Counted from the first letter of the stretch, positions 1 through 9,142 are shown. The stretch: 64,000 bases of DNA from Actinokineospora alba (GCF_004362515.1 NZ_SNXU01000001.1:2542001-2606000), one strand, 5' to 3'. Program-made: numbers and translations. The notes: generated by a model not told the origin, from the letters alone.

Positions 1-561
1 GGCGGCCGAGCCGGGACCGGCAAGTCCGCGCTGGCGCTGTGCGCCGGGCTGGAGGCCGTCATGGAACGCGGCCTCCACAAGCGGGTGGTCGTCTTCCGGC
101 CGATGTACGCGGTCGGTGGGCAGGACCTCGGCTACCTGCCGGGTTCCGAGAGCGAGAAGATGCAGCCCTGGGCGCAGGCGGTCTTCGACACGCTCGAAGC
201 GCTGGTCAGCAAGGCTGTGATCGAGGAAGTCCTCGACCGCGGGATGCTCGAGGTGCTGCCGCTGACCCACATCCGCGGCCGGTCGCTGCACGACTCGTTC
301 GTGATCGTCGACGAGGCCCAGTCGCTGGAGCGCAACGTCTTGCTGACGGTGCTCTCCAGGCTGGGCTCAGGTTCCCGGGTCGTGCTCACCCACGACGTCG
401 CCCAGCGCGACAACCTGCGCGTCGGCCGCTACGACGGGGTCGCGGCGGTGATCGAGAAGCTGAAGGGGCACCCGCTGTTCGCCCACGTCACGCTGACCCG
501 GTCCGAGCGGTCCCCGATCGCCGCGCTGGTGACGGAGATGCTGGAAGACCACACCGGATAG
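1..561 (+). CDS. phoH: PhoH family ATPase (5' end outside window)
   Basis: The reading frame is open from the first base and ends in TAG at 561, so the N-terminal part lies upstream of the window. A Walker A motif GRAGTGKS is visible within the first ten residues, and a Walker B/DEAQ-type motif (FVIVDEAQ) about 100 residues later. These belong to the PhoH NTPase domain, a cytoplasmic P-loop ATPase of helicase-like fold. In actinobacteria the full protein (PhoH2) normally carries an N-terminal PIN RNase domain; that part cannot be checked here. It converges on guaB1 across a strong hairpin. The family is certain; the exact cellular role is not. Confidence 0.9.
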   Translation, partial: GGRAGTGKSALALCAGLEAVMERGLHKRVVVFRPMYAVGGQDLGYLPGSESEKMQPWAQAVFDTLEALVSKAVIEEVLDRGMLEVLPLTHIRGRSLHDSFVIVDEAQSLERNVLLTVLSRLGSGSRVVLTHDVAQRDNLRVGRYDGVAAVIEKLKGHPLFAHVTLTRSERSPIAALVTEMLEDHTG

Positions 562-575
562 TCCACTTTCACACC

Positions 576-610
576 GGAATCCCCGTCCCGCGTCGCGGGG
601 CGGGGATTCC
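576..610. terminator. Bidirectional hairpin between phoH and guaB1
   Basis: A nearly uninterrupted 16-17 bp stem (arms beginning GGAATCCCCG, one G-T wobble) fills the gap between two convergent genes. It lacks a strong T-run, as is common in high-GC actinobacteria. It probably ends transcripts from both sides. Confidence 0.7.
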
Positions 611-614
611 GCTG

Positions 615-2051
615 TCACCAGCCGCCGGGAAGTGGGCGGCCCTCGGCGAAACCGGCCGCCGACTGCATGCCGACGACGGCCCGCTCGTGGAACTCGTCGA
701 GGTCGTGCGCGCCCGCGTAGGTGCACGCGGACCGGACGCCAGAGCAGATCGAGTCGAGCAGGTCCTCGACGCTGGGGGCCGTGGGATCGAGCAGCATCCG
801 GGACGTCGAGATGCCTTCCTCGAACAGCGCCTTGCGCGCCCGGTCGAAGCCGCTGTCGGACCGGGTCCGCGCCGACACCGCGCGCTTGGACGCCATGCCG
901 AAGGACTCCTTGTAGAGCCTGCCCTGCTCATCGCGGCGCAGGTCGCCAGGAGACTCGTAGGTGCCCGCGAACCACGATCCGATCATCACACTCGCCGCCC
1001 CGGCCGCCAGGGCCAGAGCGACGTCCCTGGGGTGGCGCACGCCGCCGTCGGCCCACACGTGCTTGCCCAGGTCGCGCGCCGCGGCCGCGCACTCGGCGAC
1101 GGCGGAGAACTGCGGGCGGCCGACCCCGGTCATCATCCGGGTCGTGCACATGGCGCCGGGGCCGACACCGACCTTGACGACGTCCGCGCCCGCCTCGATC
1201 AGGTCGCGCACGCCCTCCGGGGTGACCACGTTGCCCGCGACGACCGGCACGCCGGGGGAGACCGACCGGACCGCCGCCAGGGCGGTGAGCATCTTCTCCT
1301 GGTGGCCGTGCGCGGTGTCGACGACCAGCGTGTCCACGCCCGCCTCGAGCAGCGCCGCCGTCTTCGCGGCGACGTCGCCGTTCACGCCGACCGCGGCGGC
1401 CACGCGCAGCTTGCCCTCGGCGTCGACCGCGGGCTGGTAGAGGTCCGCTCGCAGCGCCCCGGCCTCGGTCAGGATGCCGGTGAGCCTGCCGTCGCGGTCG
1501 ACCGCCAGCGCGACCCGCGCCGCGCGGCCGTGCAGCTGGTCGAACACGGTTCGCGGGGCGCTGTCGGTCGGCAGCATGGCGAAACCGGGGTCGGCGACCT
1601 CGATGACCCGGGTGAACTGGTCGACGCCCTGGCACGCGGCCTCGTCGACCACGCCGATCGGCTTGCCGTCGCCGTCGACGACGACCACCGCGCCGTGCGC
1701 CCGCTTCGGCAGCAGGTTGAGGGCGTCGGCGACCGAGTCGGCGGCGGTGAGCACCAGCGGGGTGTCCCACACGGTGTGGCGGGACTTCACCCAGGTCACG
1801 ATGCCGCCGACGACCTTCGGGTCGACGTCCTGGGGCAGCACCACCAGCCCGCCGCGGCGGGCGACGGTCTCGGCCATCCGCCTGCCCGCGACGGCGGTCA
1901 TGTTGGCCACCACGATCGGGATGGTCGCACCCGTGCCGTCCGATGTGGACAGGTCGACGTCGAACCGGCTGGCGACGGCCGAGCGGCCGGGCAGCAGGAA
2001 GACGTCGTCGTAGGTGAGGTCGTGGTCCGGCTTGCCGTGAGCGAAGTGCAC
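615..2051 (-). CDS. guaB1: GuaB1-type IMP dehydrogenase/GMP reductase family protein
   Basis: This is a 478-residue TIM-barrel enzyme of the IMPDH/GMPR family with an inserted CBS pair (roughly residues 95-210). The catalytic loop GPGAMCTTRMMTGVGRPQ carries the active-site cysteine and the following threonines, and a GGVRHPRD segment matches the phosphate-binding region. The N-terminus YDDVFLLPGRS is typical of the family. The sequence resembles actinobacterial GuaB1 rather than the main IMP dehydrogenase. Mycobacterial GuaB1 has been described as a CBS-containing GMP reductase, which converts GMP to IMP with NADPH. The gene follows the regulator at 2069-3031 on the same strand with only 17 bases between, so co-transcription is likely. 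Substrate direction is inferred from the family. Confidence 0.88.
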   Translation of the reverse strand: MHFAHGKPDHDLTYDDVFLLPGRSAVASRFDVDLSTSDGTGATIPIVVANMTAVAGRRMAETVARRGGLVVLPQDVDPKVVGGIVTWVKSRHTVWDTPLVLTAADSVADALNLLPKRAHGAVVVVDGDGKPIGVVDEAACQGVDQFTRVIEVADPGFAMLPTDSAPRTVFDQLHGRAARVALAVDRDGRLTGILTEAGALRADLYQPAVDAEGKLRVAAAVGVNGDVAAKTAALLEAGVDTLVVDTAHGHQEKMLTALAAVRSVSPGVPVVAGNVVTPEGVRDLIEAGADVVKVGVGPGAMCTTRMMTGVGRPQFSAVAECAAAARDLGKHVWADGGVRHPRDVALALAAGAASVMIGSWFAGTYESPGDLRRDEQGRLYKESFGMASKRAVSARTRSDSGFDRARKALFEEGISTSRMLLDPTAPSVEDLLDSICSGVRSACTYAGAHDLDEFHERAVVGMQSAAGFAEGRPLPGGW

Positions 2052-2068
2052 GTGACCAACCTACTTCG

Positions 2069-3031
2069 TCAGTCCCAGTCCAGCGCGACTCCCGCGATGC
2101 CGGGTTCCACCGACGGGAAGAAGGCGTTGACCAGGTGGCCGCGGTCGCAGAACAGCTCGTCGCACACGCTCGGCGGGAGCGTGTCGTTGCCGCGCACGAC
2201 CTGGGTGATCCGGGCGGGCAGGTTGTTCGGCGGCAGCTCGAGCTGCAGCAGGAACGGCCCGCACGGCACCCGGAACAACCGGGAGTAGCCGGGGCACTCG
2301 ATGCCGGACTCGTCGTCGACGGTGTAGGTGAGCACCACCGTCTCGCCCTCGATCAGCCTGCGGTCGAACATCAGCTCGAAGACGACCCACGTGTCCAGCC
2401 TGCGCACCCGGCCCAGCCTGCAGCCCTCGTCCGCGCTGACCCGCACCTCGGCGATGTCGACGCCGGGCTCGCCGTTGTAGACCGCCATGTACCGGTCAAC
2501 GCCGGCGCGGCGGGTGCGGCCGACGACGCGGGTCTGGATGCGGCCCTGCGAGCGGTCCTTGGCGATGGTGATGCGCTCGTGGACGAACATCAGCTCGAGG
2601 TCGGCGTTGGCCGCGTCGGCGTCCGCCCCGATCTGGGTGAACAGGTCGCGGGTGACCGGCCCGCTGAACACCAGCTCCGAGAACGACGTGGCGGCCCGGT
2701 GCGGCCTGCCGCCGCGCTGGCGGGGGCCGACCAGCACGACCAGCGAGTCGGGGGGCAGGCCGAGCACGGTCTCCAGGCCGCGTACCGCCGGAAGGGCGTG
2801 CTGGGCGTCCGGATGGCGTAGTCCGCGCTGCCAGTAACTCAGCGTGGACTCGGCGACCTGGATGTCGAGCCTGGCCAGGTGTGAGCGCAGCCGGGCCAGG
2901 GAGAGCCTGCGGTGGGCGATCGCGCTGCGCAGCGCCAGGTGGAAAGGGCCGCGACGCAGGGCCTCGGCCAGCTCTTCCGGGGTCAACCGGACCTCGCCTT
3001 CACCGCTGGGTGAACTGGTGTGAATGTTCAC
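2069..3031 (-). CDS. Helix-turn-helix regulator of unknown family, upstream of guaB1
   Basis: A 320-residue protein. Residues about 28-90 look like an XRE-type helix-turn-helix unit (AESTLSYWQRGLRHPD is the probable recognition region, followed by an L/LP-rich helix). The remaining 200 residues form a mixed domain I cannot assign; it contains conserved-looking Cys and Trp positions near the end. The chosen start is GTG at 3031, preceded on the minus strand by a TATTAG-like -10 element only a few bases away, which suggests a leaderless transcript. An inverted repeat overlaps the start, so autoregulation is possible. It sits 17 bases ahead of guaB1 and diverges from the exported protease gene. 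A DNA-binding role is inferred from the N-terminus only. Confidence 0.65.
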   Translation of the reverse strand: MNIHTSSPSGEGEVRLTPEELAEALRRGPFHLALRSAIAHRRLSLARLRSHLARLDIQVAESTLSYWQRGLRHPDAQHALPAVRGLETVLGLPPDSLVVLVGPRQRGGRPHRAATSFSELVFSGPVTRDLFTQIGADADAANADLELMFVHERITIAKDRSQGRIQTRVVGRTRRAGVDRYMAVYNGEPGVDIAEVRVSADEGCRLGRVRRLDTWVVFELMFDRRLIEGETVVLTYTVDDESGIECPGYSRLFRVPCGPFLLQLELPPNNLPARITQVVRGNDTLPPSVCDELFCDRGHLVNAFFPSVEPGIAGVALDWD

Positions 3032-3032
3032 A
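3019..3032. promoter_or_regulatory. Inverted repeat at the regulator start, possible operator
   Basis: TGTGAA-TG-TTCACA is a perfect 6-2-6 inverted repeat overlapping the GTG start of the regulator. It lies in the divergent region between the regulator and the protease gene, so a bound protein could affect either. Functional assignment is inference. Confidence 0.4.
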
Positions 3033-3167
3033 GTAACGGTCTAATAGCAGCCAGTGAAGAAGCGAAACCGAGTGGGAACGCTCCGCTCAGCCAGACCGTG
3101 CCCTTGTCCGCTTGCCGGAATGGTCGCACCTTTGGGCCACTTCCTTATCGGAGCCTCAGGAGGTCTG

Positions 3168-3740
3168 ATGATCAGGCCCGCCACCCGTTCGGCGCTCGCC
3201 GCCACCTTCGTGGCCGTGTTCGCCTGGCTGGTTTCCCAACCGCCCGCGGCGCTGGCCGCGACGGCTCAGGCCGAGTTCACGATGCAGGCACAGCAGAAGA
3301 CCAACTGGTGCTGGTCGGCATCCGGGGTGTCGATCGCGGCGCACCACGGCAGCACGGTGACCCAGAACCAGTTCTGCGCCCTGGCCAAGAACCTCAACCC
3401 CGCGTACGCGTGTCCCAACGACCAGGCGGACCTCGCCCAGGTCCGCAACGGCTTCAGCAAGCTCGGCTTCACCCGGCCGGGCACGTACCTGTCGAACTAC
3501 CTGACCTATTCGGCGGTGCGGACACAGCTCGACTACGGCCAACCGATCGAGACCCGGATCCTGTGGAAGTCCGGTGGCGGCCACATGCATGTGCTCTACG
3601 GCTACGACGCCGCCAAGAGCTGGGTGTACTGGGGCGATCCCTGGCCGGACAACTACCGCTACAACTGGGCGACTTACAACTACTACGTCAACAACTCCAC
3701 CTTCGGCTGGACCCACACGCTCACTGGGATCGCGAGGTGA
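3168..3740 (+). CDS. Exported papain-like cysteine protease (C70/AvrRpt2-like)
   Basis: The start is ATG 3168, preceded by AGGAGG at 3158-3163; the frame is open further upstream but without a better site. The 190-residue product has a Sec signal peptide (hydrophobic core about residues 9-31, cleavage near ALA-AT). The mature part opens with QQKTNWCWSAS, a papain-like active-site motif with Gln and nucleophile Cys48. It is followed by GGGHMHVLYGY (catalytic His139 or His141) and WGDPW (probable Asp). This pattern matches AvrRpt2-like/C39-like cysteine peptidases. Additional cysteines (FCAL, YACP) could form a disulfide outside the cell. The stop overlaps or abuts the next gene, which encodes a membrane-anchored exported protein, so the two are probably made together. 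Substrate unknown. Confidence 0.78.
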   Translation: MIRPATRSALAATFVAVFAWLVSQPPAALAATAQAEFTMQAQQKTNWCWSASGVSIAAHHGSTVTQNQFCALAKNLNPAYACPNDQADLAQVRNGFSKLGFTRPGTYLSNYLTYSAVRTQLDYGQPIETRILWKSGGGHMHVLYGYDAAKSWVYWGDPWPDNYRYNWATYNYYVNNSTFGWTHTLTGIAR

Positions 3741-3745
3741 ACGGC

Positions 3746-4513
3746 ATGATGAAGGGCATTCTCGCGGCCGCGGTGGCCGTCCTGGCCGGGTTCGGCCTCG
3801 GCGGCACGGCGTCCGCCGATCCGTCCCAAGTGGACGGTTCGGTGACCGCCGCGGACCTCGACAGCGCACAGCGCGCCGCGGCGGCCCCCGAGGTTGCGGC
3901 GACCGTCGGCAAGTTCCTCGGCCAGGCGGGCGGCCGGTCGGCGGACGTGCGGGCCTCGGTCGGCGGGACCGCCGTCGGCATCTACGAGCTCTCGCCCGAG
4001 TTCGTGGCGGGCGGGTCGGACAAGGTCGGCAAGCTCAGCTACCTGGCAGTGCCCGCCACGGGAACCGACGGCAGCACGGCGTCGGTGTGGACGGTCAAGG
4101 ACCCGGCGGGCCAGTGGGTGGTGGCCAACATCGCCTCCGGCGACCTCGAGTTCCGGCATGCCCGCAAGGTCCCGCAGGGCGGGGTTCTGCTGCGTGAGCC
4201 GCAGACCAACACCTGGTACGCGGTGGCGGGCGGCAGCGTCCACCCGCTGGCAGGCGGCAAGCCGATCACCCTGGCGGAGTACCAGCGCCAGGTCCAAGCC
4301 CGCTACGGCGACAAACTGCCCGGGTCGATCTATGACCGGTCCGGCCAGGCCGGCGGGTACGGCAATGCTCTTCCCCCAAGCGCGCAGATGAGCACACCCG
4401 ACCGGGGCAGCGAAGGTTCGGGTGCGCCGTGGATCGTGCTCGGGGTCCTGGTGGTCGGCGTCGCGGCGGTGGCCTTCATGGCCGCCACTTCCCCTGCCTC
4501 GCGACGCCGCTGA
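3746..4513 (+). CDS. Exported membrane-anchored protein, partner of the upstream protease
   Basis: I do not recognise the family. The 255-residue product starts with a signal peptide (MMKGILAAAVAVLAGFGLGG, cleavage near ASA). It continues with an Ala-rich extracellular domain and ends in a single membrane helix (about residues 225-247) followed by Arg-Arg-Arg, so it is anchored with its bulk outside the cell. There is no LPXTG sortase motif. Start 3746 is favoured because GAGGTG at 3734-3739 is well placed; GTG 3737, overlapping the upstream stop as GTGA, is an alternative. The protein is tightly coupled to the papain-like protease gene, so it may be its substrate, inhibitor or anchor; that is inference. 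Confidence 0.72.
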   Translation: MMKGILAAAVAVLAGFGLGGTASADPSQVDGSVTAADLDSAQRAAAAPEVAATVGKFLGQAGGRSADVRASVGGTAVGIYELSPEFVAGGSDKVGKLSYLAVPATGTDGSTASVWTVKDPAGQWVVANIASGDLEFRHARKVPQGGVLLREPQTNTWYAVAGGSVHPLAGGKPITLAEYQRQVQARYGDKLPGSIYDRSGQAGGYGNALPPSAQMSTPDRGSEGSGAPWIVLGVLVVGVAAVAFMAATSPASRRR

Positions 4514-4527
4514 CCACCGTGACGGCT

Positions 4528-4554
4528 GCCCGGGCGGACCCTGCCCGCCCGGGC
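4528..4554. terminator. Hairpin between convergent genes
   Basis: A 10 bp stem (GCCCGGGCGG and its complement) with a 7-base loop lies between the membrane-anchored protein gene and the convergent DNA ligase gene. Confidence 0.55.
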
Positions 4555-4567
4555 CACCGTCCTGGTT

Positions 4568-6097
4568 TCAGCCCTGTGCCACAGGGAGCAAGCCGCGGAC
4601 GTCGGTGATCGTGTCGGCGTCCGCGGCCTGCTTGTCCGGCCGGTACCGCACCACCCGCGCGAAGCGCAGCGCCACGCCACCGGGGTAGCGGGTGCTGGCC
4701 TGGACTCCGTCCAAGGCGATCTCCACCACCAACTCGGGTCGCAAGTAGACAGCCCAGTCGTCGCGATCCCGTTGGTACTTGGGAAACTCTGTCGTCTGCC
4801 ACCGCAGCAGCTCGTCGGTCAGGCCCTTGAACGTCTTGCCCACCATGATTGGCGGCCCGCCGTCTGGGTCGCGCGCGCCGAGGTGCAGGTTCGACAGGAA
4901 CCCGGAACGCCTGCCGTGTCCCCACTCGGCGCCGATCACGACCAGGTCCAGGGTGTGCACGGGTTTGACCTTCTGCCAAGCCTTCCCGCGACGACCGGCC
5001 TGGTAGGCCGAGTCGAGGTCCTTCACCATCACACCCTCATGGCCCGCCGCCAACGCCGCCGCCCCGACCGCCTCGGCCTCCTCGGGCGTCGGGTCGATGG
5101 CGCCGGGGATCACGTGCGGGCCGACCGCGCGGTTGAGCGCCTCGTTGCGCGCCCGGAGCGGCTGGTCGATCAGGTCGACACCGTCGAGGTGCAGGCAGTC
5201 GAAGAAGTACGGCCGCAGCAACAGGGCCCGCACCTGTTCCTCGGTGGTGCTCCCGAACCGGCTCTGCGTCTCCTGGAACGGGCGCGGCCTGCCGTCGTCG
5301 GACAGGGCCAGCGTCTCCCCGTCGAGCACGACCGTGTGGCAGGGCAGCCCCCGCACCAACTCGACCAACTCCGGCACGCTGTCGGTGATCTCCCGCAGGG
5401 TCCTGGTGAACACCCGGATCTCGTCGTCGACCTTGTGCACCTGAATCCGCGCACCGTCCAGTTTGTACTCGACCAGACACGGGCTCAGGTCGGCGATCGC
5501 CGCCGCCACCGAGGTCCCGGGGGAGGCGAGCATCGGCCGGACCGGCCTGCCCGGCTCCAACCGCACCGCCGTGAGCGCGTCGACCCCGCCCGCCAAGGCC
5601 AGCGCCGCGGTCTCGGGGAGCCGCCCCGAGAGCATGAACGCCCGCCGGACGGCTTCGCCGGGGACGTCGGCGGCCTTCGCCACCGCGTCGAGCATGACCC
5701 CCTCAAGCGCGCCTTGGCGCAGCTCACCGGTGATCAGCGCGCGGAGGAACCGCTGCTCGGCGGCGGTGGCGGCGCCGAACAGCCCGGCGATGATCTCCGC
5801 CCGCCTGCCCACCGATCCGGCGCCGCGGGTGTCCACGAGCCGGTCGAAGGCGGCGTCGACGTCGGCCACGGCCAAGGTCGGCTCCGGCGCGGGCGCGGGG
5901 AGCTCGACCAGGGTCCGCCAGCCCGCGCCGATCCGGCCCTGCTGGATCGCGCCCGAGAGGAACGCGACCACCGCCTTGGCCTCGTCGGCGTCCTCGGCGA
6001 GCCGCAGCGCCCCGGCGATGGCGGCCACCTTGGCCAGCCGGGACCGGGTCGCGCCGACCTCCGCCGACACCGCCACCACGTCCGTCAGTCGCACCAT
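4568..6097 (-). CDS. lig: ATP-dependent DNA ligase
   Basis: The 509-residue protein has the three-domain layout of actinobacterial LigB-type ligases. There is an N-terminal DNA-binding domain (about 1-180). The nucleotidyltransferase domain has motif I EYKLDGARIQVH, in which Lys212 takes the AMP, plus motifs LDGETLAL, YFFDCLHLDG and EGVMVKDL. The C-terminal OB-fold (about 410-509) contains motif V KPVHTLDLVVIGAEWG. It seals nicks in duplex DNA using ATP. Actinobacteria use an NAD-dependent ligase for replication, so this one is probably auxiliary, for repair. The start ATG 6097 is clear. It is divergent from a lipoprotein gene. Confidence 0.93.
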   Translation of the reverse strand: MVRLTDVVAVSAEVGATRSRLAKVAAIAGALRLAEDADEAKAVVAFLSGAIQQGRIGAGWRTLVELPAPAPEPTLAVADVDAAFDRLVDTRGAGSVGRRAEIIAGLFGAATAAEQRFLRALITGELRQGALEGVMLDAVAKAADVPGEAVRRAFMLSGRLPETAALALAGGVDALTAVRLEPGRPVRPMLASPGTSVAAAIADLSPCLVEYKLDGARIQVHKVDDEIRVFTRTLREITDSVPELVELVRGLPCHTVVLDGETLALSDDGRPRPFQETQSRFGSTTEEQVRALLLRPYFFDCLHLDGVDLIDQPLRARNEALNRAVGPHVIPGAIDPTPEEAEAVGAAALAAGHEGVMVKDLDSAYQAGRRGKAWQKVKPVHTLDLVVIGAEWGHGRRSGFLSNLHLGARDPDGGPPIMVGKTFKGLTDELLRWQTTEFPKYQRDRDDWAVYLRPELVVEIALDGVQASTRYPGGVALRFARVVRYRPDKQAADADTITDVRGLLPVAQG

Positions 6098-6197
6098 GGC
6101 TCCATCCTGCCCCGAGCGCGCTCGATCGACACCCGCAACCTCGACGGGGGATGGCCGTCTTGTGGTGTGGGAGCAAGACGAACCAGGGAGCGGTCAC

Positions 6198-6839
6198 ATG
6201 GGAATCTTCAACCGGGTCGCGATCGCGGTGTGCGCGGTGGCCGTGGGCGTGTCGGGTTGCACGCCGGCGAAGTCCGCCGCCGCGCCGTCCCCGACGACGA
6301 CGACGGGCGGTGCCGTCGCGACGCCTGCCGCCACACCGACTCCGCGTCCGTCCGAAGTGGAGACCGTGAAGAGCACGGCCAAGAAGCCGACCACCAAAGG
6401 GAAGCCCACCAAAGGCGGGAACGATGTGATCGGCCCGTTCGGCTGGCAGACGCTGCGGCTGGGCATGTCCGCCGACGCTGCCGAGGCGCTCGGGATGCTG
6501 ACCCGTACCACCGAGGGCGACGGGCTCTGCGCGCCTTGGCCCGCGCTGCCGATCACCGCGCTCGACCAGGCGGTGGTCAGCGAAACGCATGGGGTGTGGG
6601 CGATCCACCCCAAGCAGGTCGACTGGATCCACACGCCTGAGGGGATGCGGATCGGCTGGACCGCGGGCCAGGTGCACGCGACGTACCCCGACTTCGATCC
6701 CGCGCACTTCGACTACGCCCACGGCCCGACCGTGGCCGTGCCCGGCAACCCGGCGGCCCTGTACCGCCTGCAGTTCAACTCCTCGCGAGTGCTGACGAAG
6801 ATCATCCTTGAGTCCCGGGTGGACGTCTGCTCTGTCTGA
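6198..6839 (+). CDS. Putative lipoprotein of unknown function
   Basis: The 213-residue product begins with a short signal peptide and a lipobox (GVSGC, Cys about residue 21). A Thr/Pro/Lys-rich linker to about residue 75 leads into a compact C-terminal domain. That domain starts near GPFGWQTLRLGMSADAAEALG, a pattern seen in small exported actinobacterial proteins; no function is known to me. ATG 6198 is preceded by GGGAG at a suitable distance. The stop TGA directly abuts the stop of the convergent MocR gene, with no space for a terminator. Confidence 0.7.
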   Translation: MGIFNRVAIAVCAVAVGVSGCTPAKSAAAPSPTTTTGGAVATPAATPTPRPSEVETVKSTAKKPTTKGKPTKGGNDVIGPFGWQTLRLGMSADAAEALGMLTRTTEGDGLCAPWPALPITALDQAVVSETHGVWAIHPKQVDWIHTPEGMRIGWTAGQVHATYPDFDPAHFDYAHGPTVAVPGNPAALYRLQFNSSRVLTKIILESRVDVCSV

Positions 6840-8231
6840 TCAGGACAGTCCGGCCAGCTCGCTGACGGCGGCGCGAAGCCGGTCGGGTGTGGTGGCCGCG
6901 TACCCGACGACGAGACCGGGAAACGGTGCCTCGCGTTCGACCAGGTAACCGGACAACGCGGGTGCGTTGATCCCGATGTCCGCCAGTTTCCCTTGCAGGG
7001 CAGCGTCATCGGTGCCGTCGGGCAGGCGCAACACGAGGTGCAGGCCCGCCGCGACACCGTGCGGGCGCCAGCCTGGCAGCTCAGCCGAGACCGCGTCGAG
7101 CAGCGCGTCGCGGCGCTGCCGGTAGAGCTGCCGGGTGCGCCGCAGGTGCCGGTCGTAGCCGCCGGAGCGCAGCAGGTGCGTGAACGCGGCCTGCGCGATC
7201 GGCGAGCACCCCAGGTCGGACAGGCGTTTGCGGTCCACCAGGCGGTCCCGCAGCGCGGTGGGCGCGACCAGCCAGCCGAGCCGGATCGCGGGAGCCAGCA
7301 CCTTGCTCACACTGCCCACGTAGGCCACCCGCTCGGCGTCGAGCGCCTGGGTGGCGGCCACGGCGGGGCGGTCGTAGCGGTGTTCGGCGTCGTAGTCGTC
7401 TTCGACGACCAGCCCGTCGCGGTCGCGCGCCCAGGCCAGCAGTTCGCGCCTGCGGTCGGCGCTGAGCACGACCCCGAGTGGGAACTGGTGCGCGGCGGTC
7501 ACCAGCACCACCCGGCATCCGGTGCGCGCCAACAGGTCCACCCGGATGCCCGCGTCGTCCACCGGGACGCCGACCGGGCGCAGGCCGTGCGCGGCGAACA
7601 CCTCCGACATGCCCGGATGCGTCGGATCCTCGACGGCGACCTCCCGGTGTCCGTCGGCGTGCAGCACGGCGGCGAGCAGGGCGAGCGACTCCGCGACCCC
7701 GTGGGTGATCACCACGTCGCCCGCGTCGACCGCCCGCACCCGGCCGAGGTAGCCGACCAGTTCCCGGCGCAGGGTGGGGAGTCCGGCCGGGTTCGGGTAG
7801 CCGAGTTCGTCGTCGGACAGCGCGGCCAGCCCGGCGCGGGTCGCCGCCTGCCAGGCCGCGCGCGGGAACGCGCCCAGCGCGGGCAAACCGGGGCGCAGGT
7901 CGTAGCGCCAGCGGGGTTCCGCGCGGTCGGCGTCGGGACTTCGCGGGTCGGGCGGGACCAGCGTGCAGGCCACCGCCGTCCCGGAACCGTGGCGGGAGAC
8001 CACGAATCCCTCGGCGGCGAGCTGGGTGTAGGCGGCGGTCACCGTCCCGCGGGAGACACCCAGCTGACCCGCCAGGTCGCGGCTTGACGGCAGGCGGGTG
8101 CTCAGCGGCAGTCTGCCTTCGCGGATCGCCGTCCGCAGCGCCGCCTCCAGCGTCCGCCCGCGGCTGCCGCGCTGCGTCTCCGCGAAGTCGGGCATCAGCA
8201 GCTCACGAAAAGTGGACCAATTCTTCGCCAC
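6840..8231 (-). CDS. MocR/PdxR-type regulator (GntR HTH + aminotransferase-like domain)
   Basis: The 463-residue protein has an N-terminal winged helix of the GntR family (about 25-95: LPSSRDLAGQLGVSRGTVTAAY). This is fused to a class I aminotransferase fold (about 115-460) with the PLP-binding region VGSVSKVLAPAIRLGW, in which the lysine would bind the cofactor. MocR proteins sense PLP or amino-compound ligands and often control vitamin B6 genes or adjacent transporters. The start is GTG 8231; ATG 8195 is possible. It is divergent from an EamA exporter with fewer than 50 bases between, so the exporter is the likely target. Confidence 0.88.
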   Translation of the reverse strand: MAKNWSTFRELLMPDFAETQRGSRGRTLEAALRTAIREGRLPLSTRLPSSRDLAGQLGVSRGTVTAAYTQLAAEGFVVSRHGSGTAVACTLVPPDPRSPDADRAEPRWRYDLRPGLPALGAFPRAAWQAATRAGLAALSDDELGYPNPAGLPTLRRELVGYLGRVRAVDAGDVVITHGVAESLALLAAVLHADGHREVAVEDPTHPGMSEVFAAHGLRPVGVPVDDAGIRVDLLARTGCRVVLVTAAHQFPLGVVLSADRRRELLAWARDRDGLVVEDDYDAEHRYDRPAVAATQALDAERVAYVGSVSKVLAPAIRLGWLVAPTALRDRLVDRKRLSDLGCSPIAQAAFTHLLRSGGYDRHLRRTRQLYRQRRDALLDAVSAELPGWRPHGVAAGLHLVLRLPDGTDDAALQGKLADIGINAPALSGYLVEREAPFPGLVVGYAATTPDRLRAAVSELAGLS

Positions 8232-8278
8232 GAAAGTGGAGCTTACGGGTGGACCAGTCGCCCGTGAAGCTGAATCCC

Positions 8279-9138
8279 GTGACGATCACCATCGCGAGAC
8301 CCACCAGGCGGGGAGTGGCCGCGGGCGCGCTCGCCTGCGGCTTCATCGGCGGCAGCGTCCCCGTGTCGGGGCTGCTCACGCACTACCCGATCCTGGCGGG
8401 CCAGTCCGCCCGCTACGCCGTCGGCGCTGTCCTGATCGCGGTCTGGGCGATGGCCCGGCGCCTGCCGGTCACGGTCCCGAAGCTCAAGGACCTGCCCGCG
8501 TTGCTGGCCGTCGTCGGCGTCGGCATGATCGGGTTCAACATCTTCCTGCTCACCGCGCAGCACCACGCCGAACCGGGACTGGTGGCCGCGGTCATCGGCG
8601 GCAGCCCGCTGGTGATCGCGTTGGCGGCGCCGCTGATGTCCGGTGCGCGGCCCGCGGTCCGGGCGCTCGCCGGTGCGGCACTGGTCGTCGCGGGCATCGT
8701 CGTGCTTTCGGGCGGGGGGACGTGGAGCGGGCCGGGGTTGCTGCTCGCGGTCCTCACGATGCTGTGCGAGGCGTCGTTCACGTTGTTCGCCATCGGGGTC
8801 GTGCGCAGACTCGGCACGTTCTCGGTCGCGCTGTGGTGCCATGTCCTGGCGGCGGTGTGCGCGGGCCTCCTCGCGGTGCCTTTCGACGGGGTCTTCCGGT
8901 TGCCGACGACCGTGGAGCTGGTCGCGGTGCTGGCGGTCGCGGTGATCACCGTGGTGGCGTTTTGCCTTTGGTACCACAGTGTTTCGGTGCTTGGGGCCGG
9001 GCGGGCGGCGGTGTTGATCGGGGTGATGCCGGTGTCCGGGCTTGTGGTCGCGGTGGCCCTGGGGGCGCAGCCGCTGACGATCGTCGCGCTCGCGGGCGCC
9101 TCGATCGTCGCCGCGGGCTGTGCGGTCGGTCTGCGCGG

Positions 9139-9142
<4 letters not shown>
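8279..9142 (+). CDS. EamA/DMT-family transporter
   Basis: About 287 residues with ten predicted membrane helices arranged as two EamA repeats. This is the size and layout of drug/metabolite exporters such as RhaT/YdcZ relatives. The start is uncertain: GTG 8279 leaves a normal promoter gap to the divergent MocR gene, while GTG 8264 and GTG 8249 are also in frame. The substrate is unknown, but MocR/DMT divergent pairs commonly concern amino acids or PLP-related compounds. The TAA stop overlaps the convergent fumC stop by four bases. Confidence 0.83.
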
